Assembly: GCF_008369445.1 (NCBI RefSeq) | Contig: NZ_VTWH01000005.1 | Location: 203,884 to 267,883, forward strand | Source of the DNA: Aureimonas fodinaquatilis | GTDB taxonomy: Bacteria; Pseudomonadota; Alphaproteobacteria; Rhizobiales; Rhizobiaceae | DNA length: 64,000 nt | Direction of reading: 5' to 3' | Part shown: one piece after another, positions 25,529-34,188 of the stretch | How the letters are laid out: every line of letters starts with the position of its first letter | How positions within the stretch are numbered: the stretch's first letter is position 1 | Notes under the pieces: model-generated | Databases searched by the model: none | What the model was told of the DNA's origin: nothing | The model's input: only the letters and a program-made list of their open reading frames with translations | Program-made: the position numbers and the translations under genes

Positions 25529-26103
25529 TCCGCGAAGTGATTTTGACCACGGTTAGCAGCGCGGGCGAGGCACATATCGCACCTTTGGGATTGGTGCAGG
25601 CGCACGAGAGTGACAACCGCCATTGGATCATAGCGCCGTTTGCGCCATCCCGAACACTCGACAATATTGCAGTCAGCCGCATTGCCATTGCCAATTATAC
25701 CGATGATCCGTTGATCTTTGCCGGATGCCTGACCGGGCGCAAGGACTGGCCACTAACGTCCGTGCCGGGTGTGGCAGTGCCGAGGCTGAGTGCGGCGCTG
25801 GCGCATGATGTGTTGCAAGTGGAGGCGGTGGAAGACCACGCACAAAGGCCGCGCTTCACCTGCGTCATTGTTCAATCCGCCACGCATGCACCGTTTACGG
25901 GCATGAACCGGGCGCGCTCGGCGATATTGGAACTGGCAATTCTGGTTTCACGGCTGCACATCCTGCCAAAGCAAAAGGTGCAGGCGGAAATTGCCTATCT
26001 ATCAATCGGGCTGGAGAAAACCGCCGGCCCGAACGAGCAACTGGCGTGGCAATGGCTGATGGAGCGGGTGAACGCATTTTACGGCACAGATGGCCTGAAG
26101 TGA
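25525..26103 (+). CDS. DUF447 family protein, C1-cofactor island
   Basis: 192 residues, no signal peptide. It matches the DUF447 (flavin-reductase-like split barrel) family: MIREVILTTVSS, HIAPLGLVQAH, LIFAGCLTGRKDW, PFTGMNRARSAILE. These proteins occur in methanogens and H4MPT methylotrophs next to the DHPS-like gene and are thought to act in C1-cofactor synthesis; the reaction is unknown. The ATG overlaps the preceding stop (ATGA), so it is translationally coupled. It is the last gene of the plus-strand group; the facing minus-strand gene ends 85 bases away. Confidence 0.82.
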   Translation: MIREVILTTVSSAGEAHIAPLGLVQAHESDNRHWIIAPFAPSRTLDNIAVSRIAIANYTDDPLIFAGCLTGRKDWPLTSVPGVAVPRLSAALAHDVLQVEAVEDHAQRPRFTCVIVQSATHAPFTGMNRARSAILELAILVSRLHILPKQKVQAEIAYLSIGLEKTAGPNEQLAWQWLMERVNAFYGTDGLK

Positions 26104-26109
26104 TCTTTC

Positions 26110-26192
26110 AATCAGGTCAGGCAATCCGACCCTTTGATCTGACGTCTCGTCTTGCCGTTGAGATGATCATGTTTCAACAAGAAATGCTTCAG
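26110..26192. repeat. Dispersed intergenic palindromic repeat, copy 7 (degenerate)
   Basis: Contains CGTCTTGCCGTTGAGATGATCATGTTTCAACAAGAAATGCT in pieces of the family order, between two convergent genes. Base identity to the other copies is reduced. Confidence 0.5.
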
Positions 26193-27208
26193 GTCTGGAT
26201 CGCTGCCAGCGCTACAGCCGGCGCGGCGCGACTGGCCGCTTCCCGCAATGTGGCCCGGCAGTCTGCAAGATCCGCAAAATCGACGACGCCCCTGTCCAGC
26301 CGCGCTGCCAGACGGCGCAGCAATGGTCTGCCGGAGCCCGCCAGGATCAATGGTGCATCTGCTGCAATGTCCCCGCGCGACAGAACCTGCAACGCCGCAT
26401 CGTGAATTCGGCGAAGCTGCGCTTCGGCAAAGGCTCCGGCAACAGCGGTCCATTCTTCCGACGTGGCATCATCCGCGTCATGGCCCAGCATTCGCGCCAG
26501 CCTTGCACGGCTTGCTGCCTGTGATTTGTCCCGCCCGTCGGCGCTGGGCATCTGGTCGTCTGTCTCGTCAAAATTGCCGATCAGCCTCTGTGCATCGGCC
26601 ATGGTGGCAAAATGTTCTGCCATAACCGGGGCAGCCCTGCCCCTGAATGGCACATTCAGAGCAACAGCCATCAGGCTGGTGCGTGTAAAGCCCTGATAAA
26701 CCAGCTCTCCAGCCGCCAGCCGTTCAGCATCCGTGTAGCCGATGTTGCAGATTTGCCCTCCCGAAACCGGCACAATGTCGGTGGTGGTGGAGCCCATATC
26801 CACCAACAGGCCCTGTTGCAGCCTGCTGGCTACCAGTGCGGCACTGGCATGCCAGTTGGCGGAACCAACCAGCGCGGCAAACTCTGTTGCCCTCTGTGGC
26901 GGAACAAGGCCCTTTTCACCCGCATAAATCGCCAGATCCGGGCCCAGTCGCCTTTCCAGGCAATGCGTCAGCTGCTGCACACCCGCCAGCCGGTCAGGAA
27001 AAATATCTGCCAGTTCGCCGGTCATTGTCAGCCTGTGAGCTGCCACCGGGCCAGTCTGTGCAAGAATGTTGGTCAGGGCGGTTTCAAGATGGTCCAACCC
27101 CAGCCACAAGGGGGAGGGCTCCTGCCAGACTCCGACAATTCTTCCTTCGTCATGCAAGGCGGCTTTCAAATGCGCGCCGCCGACATCCCACCCCAATCGT
27201 CTTGTCAT
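26189..27208 (-). CDS. Hydantoinase/oxoprolinase-like H4MPT-linked C1 transfer pathway protein
   Basis: 339 residues from the ATG at 27208 (MTRRLGWDVGGAHLKAAL). It has the ASKHA fold of hydantoinase A/kinase relatives: the LGWDVGG first phosphate motif and LLVDMGSTTTDIVPVSGG second motif, but no 5-oxoprolinase extra domains. The family is restricted to organisms with H4MPT-linked C1 pathways and its substrate is unknown; an ATP-dependent step in cofactor assembly is likely. The frame extends 20 codons upstream without a matching ribosome site, so the shorter start is preferred. Confidence 0.85.
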   Translation of the reverse strand: MTRRLGWDVGGAHLKAALHDEGRIVGVWQEPSPLWLGLDHLETALTNILAQTGPVAAHRLTMTGELADIFPDRLAGVQQLTHCLERRLGPDLAIYAGEKGLVPPQRATEFAALVGSANWHASAALVASRLQQGLLVDMGSTTTDIVPVSGGQICNIGYTDAERLAAGELVYQGFTRTSLMAVALNVPFRGRAAPVMAEHFATMADAQRLIGNFDETDDQMPSADGRDKSQAASRARLARMLGHDADDATSEEWTAVAGAFAEAQLRRIHDAALQVLSRGDIAADAPLILAGSGRPLLRRLAARLDRGVVDFADLADCRATLREAASRAAPAVALAAIQT

Positions 27209-27279
27209 GTCCCCCCAACCCGACAATTCGCAATCGTCGCAGCTTACATCAGCCCTTCGCCGCCGCATACCGCATTACA

Positions 27280-27380
27280 GAGCCTGTCAGGTTATCTTGA
27301 TCACCCTGACAGGCTCTAACTCCTTGTTCTGTCGCATTGTCCTAAGTTGACGCAATTTCGCTTCAACCGGAAATGCTCTA
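27280..27380. repeat. Dispersed intergenic palindromic repeat, copy 8
   Basis: A well-preserved copy with a perfect 12-base palindrome GAGCCTGTCAGG / CCTGACAGGCTC at about 27280-27316, followed by CTCCTTGTTCTGTCGCATTGTC and the AACCGGAAATGCTCT end. It abuts the fae terminator. Confidence 0.8.
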
Positions 27381-27403
27381 AAGGGGCCATTGCGGCCCCT
27401 TTT
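27380..27403. terminator. Hairpin terminator downstream of fae (bidirectional form)
   Basis: AAAGGGGCC / GGCCCCTTTT stem with loop ATTGC. T residues follow the stem on the plus strand and TTTA follows on the minus strand. It is about 100 bases after the fae stop on the minus strand and would end the highly expressed fae transcript. Confidence 0.75.
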
Positions 27404-27506
27404 GTGGTGGTTGAATGGCAATCTACTGATAGCCAAAAATGGCGGCCAATCGCCGAAGAAGCCCGGCCTTCATCGCCGGTTGCTCTTCCACGGGATGGTC
27501 TCTTGT

Positions 27507-28016
27507 CTAGGCACCGGCAAACGGATGGTGCGCTGCGCCCTTCTGCGACACAACTTCAGCGGCAGTTGGCTTGCCACTGACCGCCCGTTCAATGGATTCA
27601 AGCGTCGCGCGGTAATTGTAATCGCGAATTTTGGCGTCATCCTCTGCCTCCCAGTGGATGAACACGCCAACGCAAATGAACAGATCATCCGCCTCATCTG
27701 CCGGAATGATGCCCTTTTCCACCGCATCTGCCACGGCGCGTGCCACAGCGGTTTGTGCCGGGCCAAACATCTGAACTGCCTGTTTGGCGCCCTTGATCGT
27801 AACCTTGTTGAACATGACGGTGTTTGGCTTGGTGGCCAGATTGGGTGCAATCACCGCCAACAGCGATGTGAATCCATCCTTGTTGTTGGTCAGTGAGTTG
27901 CAGAAGGCGATTTCAGCGGCTGAGCCGCGTGGGCCGATGATGAGGTCGATATGCGCAACTTCGTTGCCCTCGCCCACCAAAGACTCTCCCACCAGCACTT
28001 TGTTGATTTTTGCCAT
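27507..28016 (-). CDS. fae: Formaldehyde-activating enzyme
   Basis: 169 residues, typical length. Fae joins formaldehyde and H4MPT to methylene-H4MPT in the cytoplasm, the entry step of the pathway. The signature [18 protein letters not shown] near the N-terminus includes the conserved catalytic histidine, and [17 protein letters not shown] and [14 protein letters not shown] follow. The ATG at 28016 has GAGAGG upstream. A 280-base region separates it from the next upstream gene, enough for its own promoter, though I found no clear -35/-10 pair. It is flanked by genes for cofactor synthesis and Mch/MtdB. Confidence 0.97.
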   Translation of the reverse strand: MAKINKVLVGESLVGEGNEVAHIDLIIGPRGSAAEIAFCNSLTNNKDGFTSLLAVIAPNLATKPNTVMFNKVTIKGAKQAVQMFGPAQTAVARAVADAVEKGIIPADEADDLFICVGVFIHWEAEDDAKIRDYNYRATLESIERAVSGKPTAAEVVSQKGAAHHPFAGA

Positions 28017-28298
28017 GATCAATTCCTCTCCCTGATTAAACTGTTTTTCGCATGCCCATGGCCGGGTTTTCCCAGCCAGATTCGTTTCCGGTCCGGTAAA
28101 GGCCGAATATGCGCTGCAAGAGTCTGTCGTATGGTGAAGCTGTCATGCCGACCCCCGCAACCCGGCCGCATACCGGCCTGGCTTTTGACTGCCCTTGTTA
28201 TCGGCGTCCCGCGGGGGACCGGTTTGCCGGACAGTTGCATTGAGACTGACCCTACTGATTGCGCCAGTCAATCCTTTTAAGCAAAGATATCTCCTTAA

Positions 28299-29135
28299 TC
28301 AGAAGGGTTTGCCGCAAATTCTCAGCAAGTGCGCTGCAAAAACAGTTGCAACTGTCAGATCAGCCGAGGTGCCTGGGTTGATGCCGCGCGCCTTCAGGTC
28401 CGCGTCAAATGCCAAAAGAGCGCAATGGCGGGTTTCAGGATCAACCGTCATGACCAGTTTTTCATGAAACCTGCGAAACTCCATTTGTATCGCCTGGGCT
28501 ATGTCCGGTCCAAATTTGCGCTGGATGTGGCTGTCATGAAACCGCCCGGCAAAACCAAGGTAAACCCGCAATACGTCTGGCAAAGCATCTGGCGTGGTCA
28601 GGTCTGTCATGCCCTGCGCAAAAACATCATCAAAGTCATTGCAATATTGCGCAGCAATTCTGTCACGCCCTGCGGCCAGCGCCATGGCTTGCAACAGGCT
28701 CATGCCGGGTGGGTGACGCACGTCCTGCTCGGCCACCTGACCCAGACCGCCGGGGGCTGCCAGCGCAATCGCCTGAAAGGTCAACGTGGCGTCATCCATC
28801 GTCAGGTCCTGCAGCACTGCATGCAAGGAGACTTGCAGAGACGTGGTGTCTGCGCGCTCTGCTGCCATCGCCAGGGGCGCACACAGCAGCAAAATTCCAA
28901 GATTGCTGTTCTGTCCCACAGTCTGCTGCGTGGCGGCCACCGCGCCCAGGATCCGCTGCCCCAATGGTTGGCCCGGCGCTGTCACAAATGGAGCAGAAGC
29001 TGCCGCACTGGCTGTAAAAACCGCCACATCCATGCCGTGACCAGCCGCAAAGCGGTGCACATTGCCGGGTTTGAGCACATCCAGTTCAGACTGGCATGCC
29101 GCAATATATGCGGACTGAATTTGCGCTGCCAACAT
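28299..29135 (-). CDS. Triphosphoribosyl-dephospho-CoA synthase (CitG/MdcB)-like protein in C1 island
   Basis: 278 residues with the CitG family blocks SELDVLKPGNVHRF near residue 14, NSNLGILLLCAPL near 95 and the late RCALLAFDADLKARGINPGTSADLT segment. Classical CitG makes the prosthetic group of citrate or malonate lyase acyl carrier proteins. No citrate or malonate lyase gene is here. Homologues are regularly embedded in H4MPT islands of methylotrophs, so it probably performs a related phosphoribosyl-type transfer in cofactor synthesis. Its stop region overlaps the next gene's start by one base. Confidence 0.82.
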   Translation of the reverse strand: MLAAQIQSAYIAACQSELDVLKPGNVHRFAAGHGMDVAVFTASAAASAPFVTAPGQPLGQRILGAVAATQQTVGQNSNLGILLLCAPLAMAAERADTTSLQVSLHAVLQDLTMDDATLTFQAIALAAPGGLGQVAEQDVRHPPGMSLLQAMALAAGRDRIAAQYCNDFDDVFAQGMTDLTTPDALPDVLRVYLGFAGRFHDSHIQRKFGPDIAQAIQMEFRRFHEKLVMTVDPETRHCALLAFDADLKARGINPGTSADLTVATVFAAHLLRICGKPF

Positions 29136-30040
29136 CAGACGGCACGCGCAAAAGGCGAAATGCGCGCAGGCAGGTTGGCTATCAGGTCCCCTGCACGAAT
29201 TGCGGCTATGTCTATGCCGGTGGCGCGTTGCAGCCCCGTCCAGGCGGGCATCGAGTTGACCTCAATCACCTGTGCGGTTCCGTCCACGCCCTGCAGAATG
29301 TCCACTCCGCAAAAACTGGCGCCAACAGCCGCTGCTGCTGCCACTGCCAGCCCGCTCATGTCGGCATCGGCAGTTATGGCCACGCCTTGTGCCCCCTGCT
29401 TGATATTGGTGATCCAGCTTGCCGAAGAGCGTCGCATCATGGCCGCCACCACCCGGCCGTTGGAAACCATGAGGCGATAGTCGCTCCAGAATCCGTTTCG
29501 GTGGCAACCGGCAAATTCCTGCAGATAGTACACGCCGCTGACAGCGTCGGGTTCCGGAAGGTCTGCGGATGTTTCAACCAGAGCAATGCCCTTGCCCTGC
29601 GCGCCGAACAGCGGCTTCAGAACCAGAGGCACGGGCGACTGACGCAGAAAAGCTTCAGCTTCTGCCCGCGTTTCCACCACCTTGCTGCGCGGAGATGGAA
29701 TTTTTGCCTGCGCCAGAAGAAAGCTGGTCATGGATTTGTCCGTGCAGCATTCCACCGCCCGCGCAGTGTTGGAAACCGGCACGCCCAGCGCTGACAATGC
29801 GTGCAATATCGACAAGCGGCGGGTCACGGCTTCAAAGCTGCCGCCATTCATCGTGCGCAGGCAAACCGCATCCGGCAGCTCTTCGCCAAAATGCGGCAGA
29901 ACCAGCCCATGGCGCGCAGTGCTGTCAAATGCCACATCGGCCAGTTCAAACATAAGGGCGTCTGCGTTTTGCGCCGAAAAAGCCCGCACGAGCTGGCGGG
30001 CATGGCGGTCTCTGCTGGCAGACAAAAGGGCAATGCGCAT
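29135..30040 (-). CDS. RimK-like ATP-grasp ligase of the H4MPT/methanofuran pathway
   Basis: 301 residues with the ATP-grasp order: SMTSFLLAQAKIPSP, PLVLKPLFGAQGKGIALVE (nucleotide-binding loop), YYLQEFAGC, and the metal site VDILQGVDGTAQVIEVNSMPAW. The fold matches RimK/MptN glutamate ligases that add L-glutamate to cofactor side chains. In methylotrophs, members of this family are needed for the polyglutamyl methanofuran or H4MPT analogue. Which cofactor it acts on is not decidable here. It lies between the CitG-like gene and mch in a dense same-strand series. Confidence 0.85.
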   Translation of the reverse strand: MRIALLSASRDRHARQLVRAFSAQNADALMFELADVAFDSTARHGLVLPHFGEELPDAVCLRTMNGGSFEAVTRRLSILHALSALGVPVSNTARAVECCTDKSMTSFLLAQAKIPSPRSKVVETRAEAEAFLRQSPVPLVLKPLFGAQGKGIALVETSADLPEPDAVSGVYYLQEFAGCHRNGFWSDYRLMVSNGRVVAAMMRRSSASWITNIKQGAQGVAITADADMSGLAVAAAAAVGASFCGVDILQGVDGTAQVIEVNSMPAWTGLQRATGIDIAAIRAGDLIANLPARISPFARAV

Positions 30041-30045
30041 TGTGC

Positions 30046-31014
30046 TTATCCAAACGAAGCGTCGATCAGGCTGTCATTGATAGCGCCCGAATGAAAGATT
30101 TCACCTGTTTCCAGTGCTACGACGGCAACCTGCGAAGGCGAAAACAAGCTTGGATCAATCTGGTAAAAATCGCCCTTGTATTGCCGGAAGATTTCGGCGA
30201 ACGGCCGGCCATAATCCTTGCACTGGCTGCTTGGTAGATTCTGCGCCAGCCGCTCGGCTTCAGATGCCGGACCCGTCACATGCAGGCAAACCCGGCCGCC
30301 ATAAATTACTGCATCATTGGTGCGGCCCATTGCGGTGATGAAATCGGGATGGGGCGGGGGAAGCGGCGCAGTGCCAATGCCTTCCACTATATTTGCCAGC
30401 TCAAACCCGAGTTCGTGGGCCTTGTGCAGAGCCACCTCCACCACCCTGGCAACAATTTGCACCATGCCCGCAAGGCTTTGTGTGGGCGCGTAAAGAATGG
30501 TCAGGTTAACGGGCTCTACGCCGCAATCCTGACAAATGCGCCGCACCAGATCGGCAGGCGGGGGGCTGGCCGTTTCCAGAACCAGCGCGGCAGTGTCGCT
30601 TTCATCCCGGTAGCCGAGGTCCTCAAACAGGGTTTCGCGGCGGGCCAAAGCGCGGGCCGGGCCGGAACCCATGGAAAAATAAGGCTTGGCACCAGCATCG
30701 CTGGTCAATTGCCAACCGGCATACTGGCTGGCAAGGCATGCCAGTACCGGGCTGGATGTGCGAACAGTCACGCCAAACGGAAATTTGCTGACGCTGCTGG
30801 CCGCATCCAGAGTAACGTCGGCCAAGCCGCCCAGGCAAATTTCCGCCAGCCGACGCCCGGCCTCTATACTGCCAAGAACGCTCGCCCCGGCATCAACCAG
30901 CTTTTCACCCTCGGCACCTTCGCCAAGGCCAATCCGCAATTGGCTGGCGTCCTGCCGCATGCGGTCAATCAGGGCCTCAACGCCGCGGTTTACCGAGTAA
31001 TGGCCGTTGCTCAT
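30046..31014 (-). CDS. mch: Methenyltetrahydromethanopterin cyclohydrolase
   Basis: 322 residues from ATG 31014 (MSNGHYSVNRG). It hydrolyses methenyl-H4MPT to formyl-H4MPT. Family marks are GASVLGSIEAGRRLAEICLGG in pieces near residue 45, YFSMGSGPARALAR near 120, DTAALVLETASPP, GVEPVNLTILYAPTQS and the GTAPLPPPHPDF motif near 235. An open frame extends about 70 codons upstream, but that part is antisense-like noise over the end of the next gene and lacks homology. It overlaps the ATP-grasp gene by four bases. Confidence 0.96.
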   Translation of the reverse strand: MSNGHYSVNRGVEALIDRMRQDASQLRIGLGEGAEGEKLVDAGASVLGSIEAGRRLAEICLGGLADVTLDAASSVSKFPFGVTVRTSSPVLACLASQYAGWQLTSDAGAKPYFSMGSGPARALARRETLFEDLGYRDESDTAALVLETASPPPADLVRRICQDCGVEPVNLTILYAPTQSLAGMVQIVARVVEVALHKAHELGFELANIVEGIGTAPLPPPHPDFITAMGRTNDAVIYGGRVCLHVTGPASEAERLAQNLPSSQCKDYGRPFAEIFRQYKGDFYQIDPSLFSPSQVAVVALETGEIFHSGAINDSLIDASFG

Positions 31015-32135
31015 GCTGCGCTCCTTTGCAGGGCGGCAAGCAAAGTCACCTGCCGTTCGGTAAACAGTTGATAGAGCTGGCGTTCGTCGCAGTCCGCACC
31101 TGTGGCCTCTGCAACAATGGTGCAAACCGGCTCTCCCGACGCAATTCCTGCGCCGGGGCGTGGCAGATCTGCCGCCCATTCCGGCCACATGAAATTCTGC
31201 GGCACAATGATGGGCTGTTCTGCCCACAGCAGTCCGCTGGCGCGGCGGGGGCCGATGGGTGCTGGGAATGCTGTACCCTTGCCATGAAAGGCAGCCATAT
31301 GCCGTTGAAACAACGGATACTCGGCATTTTCAAACACATCCAGCGTTGCACCCGCCCGCGGGTTGATTTCCAGAAGCACAGGCGGTTGGCCCTCGGTGAT
31401 CAGAAAGTCTGCGCTGCACAGGCCCAGAAGCGGCATGGACTGCGCAATGGCTGCAACAGCGGCAACCAATTCATTTTCCTGGGGCAGGTTCAGCGGGCCA
31501 AGCGCGCCGCCATAGCGGTAGGGAGCCTCTGCAATTGGCTGGTTCCATTGCCGCGTTAACCCAAGCGGCGATATGTGACGGCCCATGCCGATCAATCCGA
31601 GCGAAATCTTTTCACCCGGTAAAATCGGCTGAAAGTAATAGCCGTTGGCATCCTTGACAGTTTCCGCTGGCACAATGTGGCTGCCGCCTGATCCGCCCAT
31701 TTTTTTGGCCAGCCAACCAGTGGCTGGTCGGGGTGGCGCCAGCGCGGTTGGCGGATGAGCAATGCCGGCTTGCCTGCACAAAAGGGCAAAGGCAGCGGGG
31801 TCTTTCAACTGCCGAACGGTGTTGGCGCAATTGCCCAGAATCGGCCAGCGCTGGCCGATTGCATCCAGCAAATCCGGCCGGTCCTCAAACCCCGCACCAT
31901 AGACAAAGCCCAGTGGCTCCCTGCCAAGCGCCAGCTTTTCCAACGTGTCCAGCAGCGCTTGCGCGTCAAATCCGTCTGGGTAATGGCCGGTCAGCAAGGC
32001 GCTGACGGCGCAATACTGCCCCAGGTCAAGGTCGTTGAAAAAATCGACGGCCAGCGCGTCATAGCCGGCCAATTGGGCCGAGCGGGCAATCTGTCGCGCC
32101 GAAAATGCAGCAATAAGAACGGAAGGACGCGTCAT
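31011..32135 (-). CDS. ATP-grasp protein of the H4MPT island
   Basis: 374 residues, with a pre-ATP-grasp domain (AQLAGYDALAVDFFND) and a grasp domain around KKMGGSGGSHIVPAE and LLEINPRAGATLDVFE (Mg-binding Glu/Asn). It corresponds to the ATP-grasp protein usually found between mch and mtdB in methylotrophs and needed for the H4MPT pathway. The ligase substrate is unknown. It overlaps both neighbours by four bases (ATGA at both ends), so mtdB, this gene and mch are translationally coupled. Confidence in the family is high. Confidence 0.87.
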   Translation of the reverse strand: MTRPSVLIAAFSARQIARSAQLAGYDALAVDFFNDLDLGQYCAVSALLTGHYPDGFDAQALLDTLEKLALGREPLGFVYGAGFEDRPDLLDAIGQRWPILGNCANTVRQLKDPAAFALLCRQAGIAHPPTALAPPRPATGWLAKKMGGSGGSHIVPAETVKDANGYYFQPILPGEKISLGLIGMGRHISPLGLTRQWNQPIAEAPYRYGGALGPLNLPQENELVAAVAAIAQSMPLLGLCSADFLITEGQPPVLLEINPRAGATLDVFENAEYPLFQRHMAAFHGKGTAFPAPIGPRRASGLLWAEQPIIVPQNFMWPEWAADLPRPGAGIASGEPVCTIVAEATGADCDERQLYQLFTERQVTLLAALQRSAA

Positions 32136-33034
32136 TTCTGGCCGACAATGCCTCTGGCAAAGGCAAATGCATCACGAAAATCCAGAACCAGCGGCTTGTC
32201 CGTTTTAATCATCCGGCGAAACAGGCCTGATTCGGTTTTATATTTTATATTGCCAATCGCCAGCGCTCCAATGCCGACGGCTTTGGTGCCTGGCAGTTCC
32301 TTGCCATCATCCGTGGCCTCCACCCCTTCAATCCCGCTGGGCGGTACGGCATTGACATCTGCGGCCACCAGAAGGTCGGGCGCGCTGGCCAGCTCTGCGG
32401 CAGAAAGCACCCGAATGCCTGCTTTGGCGGCTGTCAGCACGATATCGGCATCTTTCAGGATGGCGGATTTTTCGTCCGCATTGGCCGCGCTGGCTGCGTG
32501 TACATCCGCTTTGAAACGTTGGCGCATTTCCTCGGCACGGCCAGCAACGCGCGTCACCCCGTCATGCCCCGCCAGCGTCACCCTGGCGCCCTCAAGCGCG
32601 GCAATGACGGCTGAGCAATAGCCAACAACGCCCGTTGCGCCAAACACAGCGATGCGGGCCTGATCCAGCGTGCGCCCGGTCTGTGTCTTCAACTGCTTTT
32701 CCACACAGGCCACCATAGCGGCCGCGGTTGTGAATGACCCGGACGGATCGGCAAAAACATTGATGGCAAAGGGCGGCACCATGGCCTTGCGTGCTGCATC
32801 CATCATATCCAGCGCCAGCACCGCATCATTGCCGCCGATAAACAGGCTGGTGGAAACACCCCATTTGGGTGGGCGGGAAAAAATTGCGTCCTGCACAAGG
32901 TCTTCCACATCGGCAAGCTCAACCTGTTCGTAAGGGATTATCACCTCGAATCCTGCGTCCGCGGCCATGTTCACGTCGAACGGGCTGATATGCCGATGCG
33001 GCGTCAGCATATGAAGAATCTTTTTCTCACTCAT
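32132..33034 (-). CDS. mtdB: NAD(P)-dependent methylene-H4MPT dehydrogenase
   Basis: 300 residues, starting at the ATG at 33034 with AAGGA eight bases upstream. It oxidises methylene-H4MPT to methenyl-H4MPT with NAD(P)+. The N-terminal catalytic domain shows HMLTPHRHISPFDVNMA and NAVFADP-like NVFADPSGSF. The Rossmann domain starts at VFGATGVVGYCS near residue 130, and IGIGALAIG-type VGIGALAIGNIKYK lies near 250. MtdB is distinguished from MtdA by the N-terminal HISPFDVNMA segment and its place beside mch. It follows mptG by 23 bases. Confidence 0.94.
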   Translation of the reverse strand: MSEKKILHMLTPHRHISPFDVNMAADAGFEVIIPYEQVELADVEDLVQDAIFSRPPKWGVSTSLFIGGNDAVLALDMMDAARKAMVPPFAINVFADPSGSFTTAAAMVACVEKQLKTQTGRTLDQARIAVFGATGVVGYCSAVIAALEGARVTLAGHDGVTRVAGRAEEMRQRFKADVHAASAANADEKSAILKDADIVLTAAKAGIRVLSAAELASAPDLLVAADVNAVPPSGIEGVEATDDGKELPGTKAVGIGALAIGNIKYKTESGLFRRMIKTDKPLVLDFRDAFAFARGIVGQK

Positions 33035-33057
33035 GGAATGGTCCTTAACCGAAACAC

Positions 33058-34035
33058 TCAAGCCGGAGTCAGTTGGGGCAGGGTTTCAACGCTTGCGCCG
33101 CTGCTGCGGCCTGAAACAATTCGAATCTCAAGATTTTCCGCGTGGGATTCCCTCAGCAAGGTGTCCACCCAGTTTTGCGCGATCTTCTGGCTGGGAGCAA
33201 AGGCAAAGCCGGTTGGCCCCCACGAGCTCTGGCCGCTGCCAAAAGCGCCCAGTGCGTCCAGTCTGCCCATTGTCTGCGCCACGCGGGCACTGGCAAAAAC
33301 GCCGCCTTGCGCCGGAGCGAAATAGGCTCCTGCCAGTCGCTGAATATCAAACACGGCACTGCCAAAGGCGGCAATGTCCTGTTCTGCCAGCGCAGGCAGA
33401 AGCTGCATCAGCGTCAAGCGGCAGATTGTCTGGGCTGCACTTTCAGGAAAGCGGGGAAGCGTCGCAAATGCGGCAATTTCCTTGGCGCCATGGACGCCAG
33501 TTGAACCATGGTCCAGCACCAGAATGACCCGCCAGTCGGATGGAAAATCCTGAGCAGCAATGATTGGCGGCAATCGTGTATCGGGACCTCTGCCACCATC
33601 GACCAGAAGCCCGCCGGTGCGAAAAAACGCTGCACCAAGGCCAGATCGCGCTCCGCGCTCCAGCACCATCGCGTCCTCTGCCGCATTCAACGGCAAATGG
33701 TGAAGGCGGCGCAGTGCCTGCGCAACTGAAAGCGCCATCTGTGTGCCGGAACCCAACCCGGCATGGGCCGGCAATGCTTCCTCGACATGCAGGGCATATG
33801 CGCCTTCCAGTTGCAGGGATGCCGCCATCTTAGTCAGGTAATTTTCAGCGCGATTTGCCTGGGAACCGGTCACCTGCGTTCGGCCATGCTCGGAAAATTT
33901 CAGCGTCAGACGCGTTTGCGGCTCTGCCAAAGCAAGGCCAATTCCACCGAATTTTCGGCCTAAACCGCCATTCAGGTCCAGAAAGCCCAGATGCAGGCGG
34001 GCGGGCGCTGTAACGCGAACGACTTGTGTTTTCAC
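33058..34035 (-). CDS. mptG: Beta-ribofuranosylaminobenzene 5'-phosphate synthase family protein (GHMP fold)
   Basis: 325 residues from a GTG at 34035 with AGGAG seven bases upstream. The N-terminus APARLHLGFLDLNGGLGR and the GHMP loop GLGSGTQMALSVAQAL near residue 90 are typical of beta-RFAP synthase. That enzyme makes the first committed methanopterin intermediate from PRPP and p-aminobenzoate (p-hydroxybenzoate-like compounds in some). VILVLDHGSTGVHG and SSWGPTGFAF are further conserved segments. It is the first gene of the minus-strand series mptG-mtdB-ATP-grasp-mch, divergent to fhcB. Confidence 0.92.
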   Translation of the reverse strand: MKTQVVRVTAPARLHLGFLDLNGGLGRKFGGIGLALAEPQTRLTLKFSEHGRTQVTGSQANRAENYLTKMAASLQLEGAYALHVEEALPAHAGLGSGTQMALSVAQALRRLHHLPLNAAEDAMVLERGARSGLGAAFFRTGGLLVDGGRGPDTRLPPIIAAQDFPSDWRVILVLDHGSTGVHGAKEIAAFATLPRFPESAAQTICRLTLMQLLPALAEQDIAAFGSAVFDIQRLAGAYFAPAQGGVFASARVAQTMGRLDALGAFGSGQSSWGPTGFAFAPSQKIAQNWVDTLLRESHAENLEIRIVSGRSSGASVETLPQLTPA

Positions 34036-34188
34036 GAGTGCTCCTGCAATCGCGTGCCCGTTCGCAGTATGTTGCAAAACAACCTGTGAGCCAAGAGGTA
34101 TTGACAACATTGCAGTGCAGCATGGTTTTCGCTTTAAAAGCTGTACTGGATCGGGCTAAAAACATGCGGGTGCCAGAAAGCGGGTCGT
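34036..34188. promoter_or_regulatory. Divergent promoter region, mptG-mtdB-mch versus fhcBADC
   Basis: A 153-base region between divergent operons must hold both promoters. A TTGACA at 34101-34106 points to the plus strand, but no good -10 hexamer follows at 16-18 bases, so the fhc promoter may rely on an activator. No palindromic repeat of the family is present here. Confidence 0.45.

Noticed and set aside
27272..27320. The perfect palindrome after the hydantoinase-like gene as a gene-specific operator
   Set aside because: The same palindrome type recurs in other intergenic copies, so it belongs to the dispersed repeat family.
28329..29480. A 383-codon plus-strand open frame over the CitG-like and ATP-grasp genes
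   Set aside because: Opposite-strand genes have family motifs and overlapping operon spacing; this frame has none.
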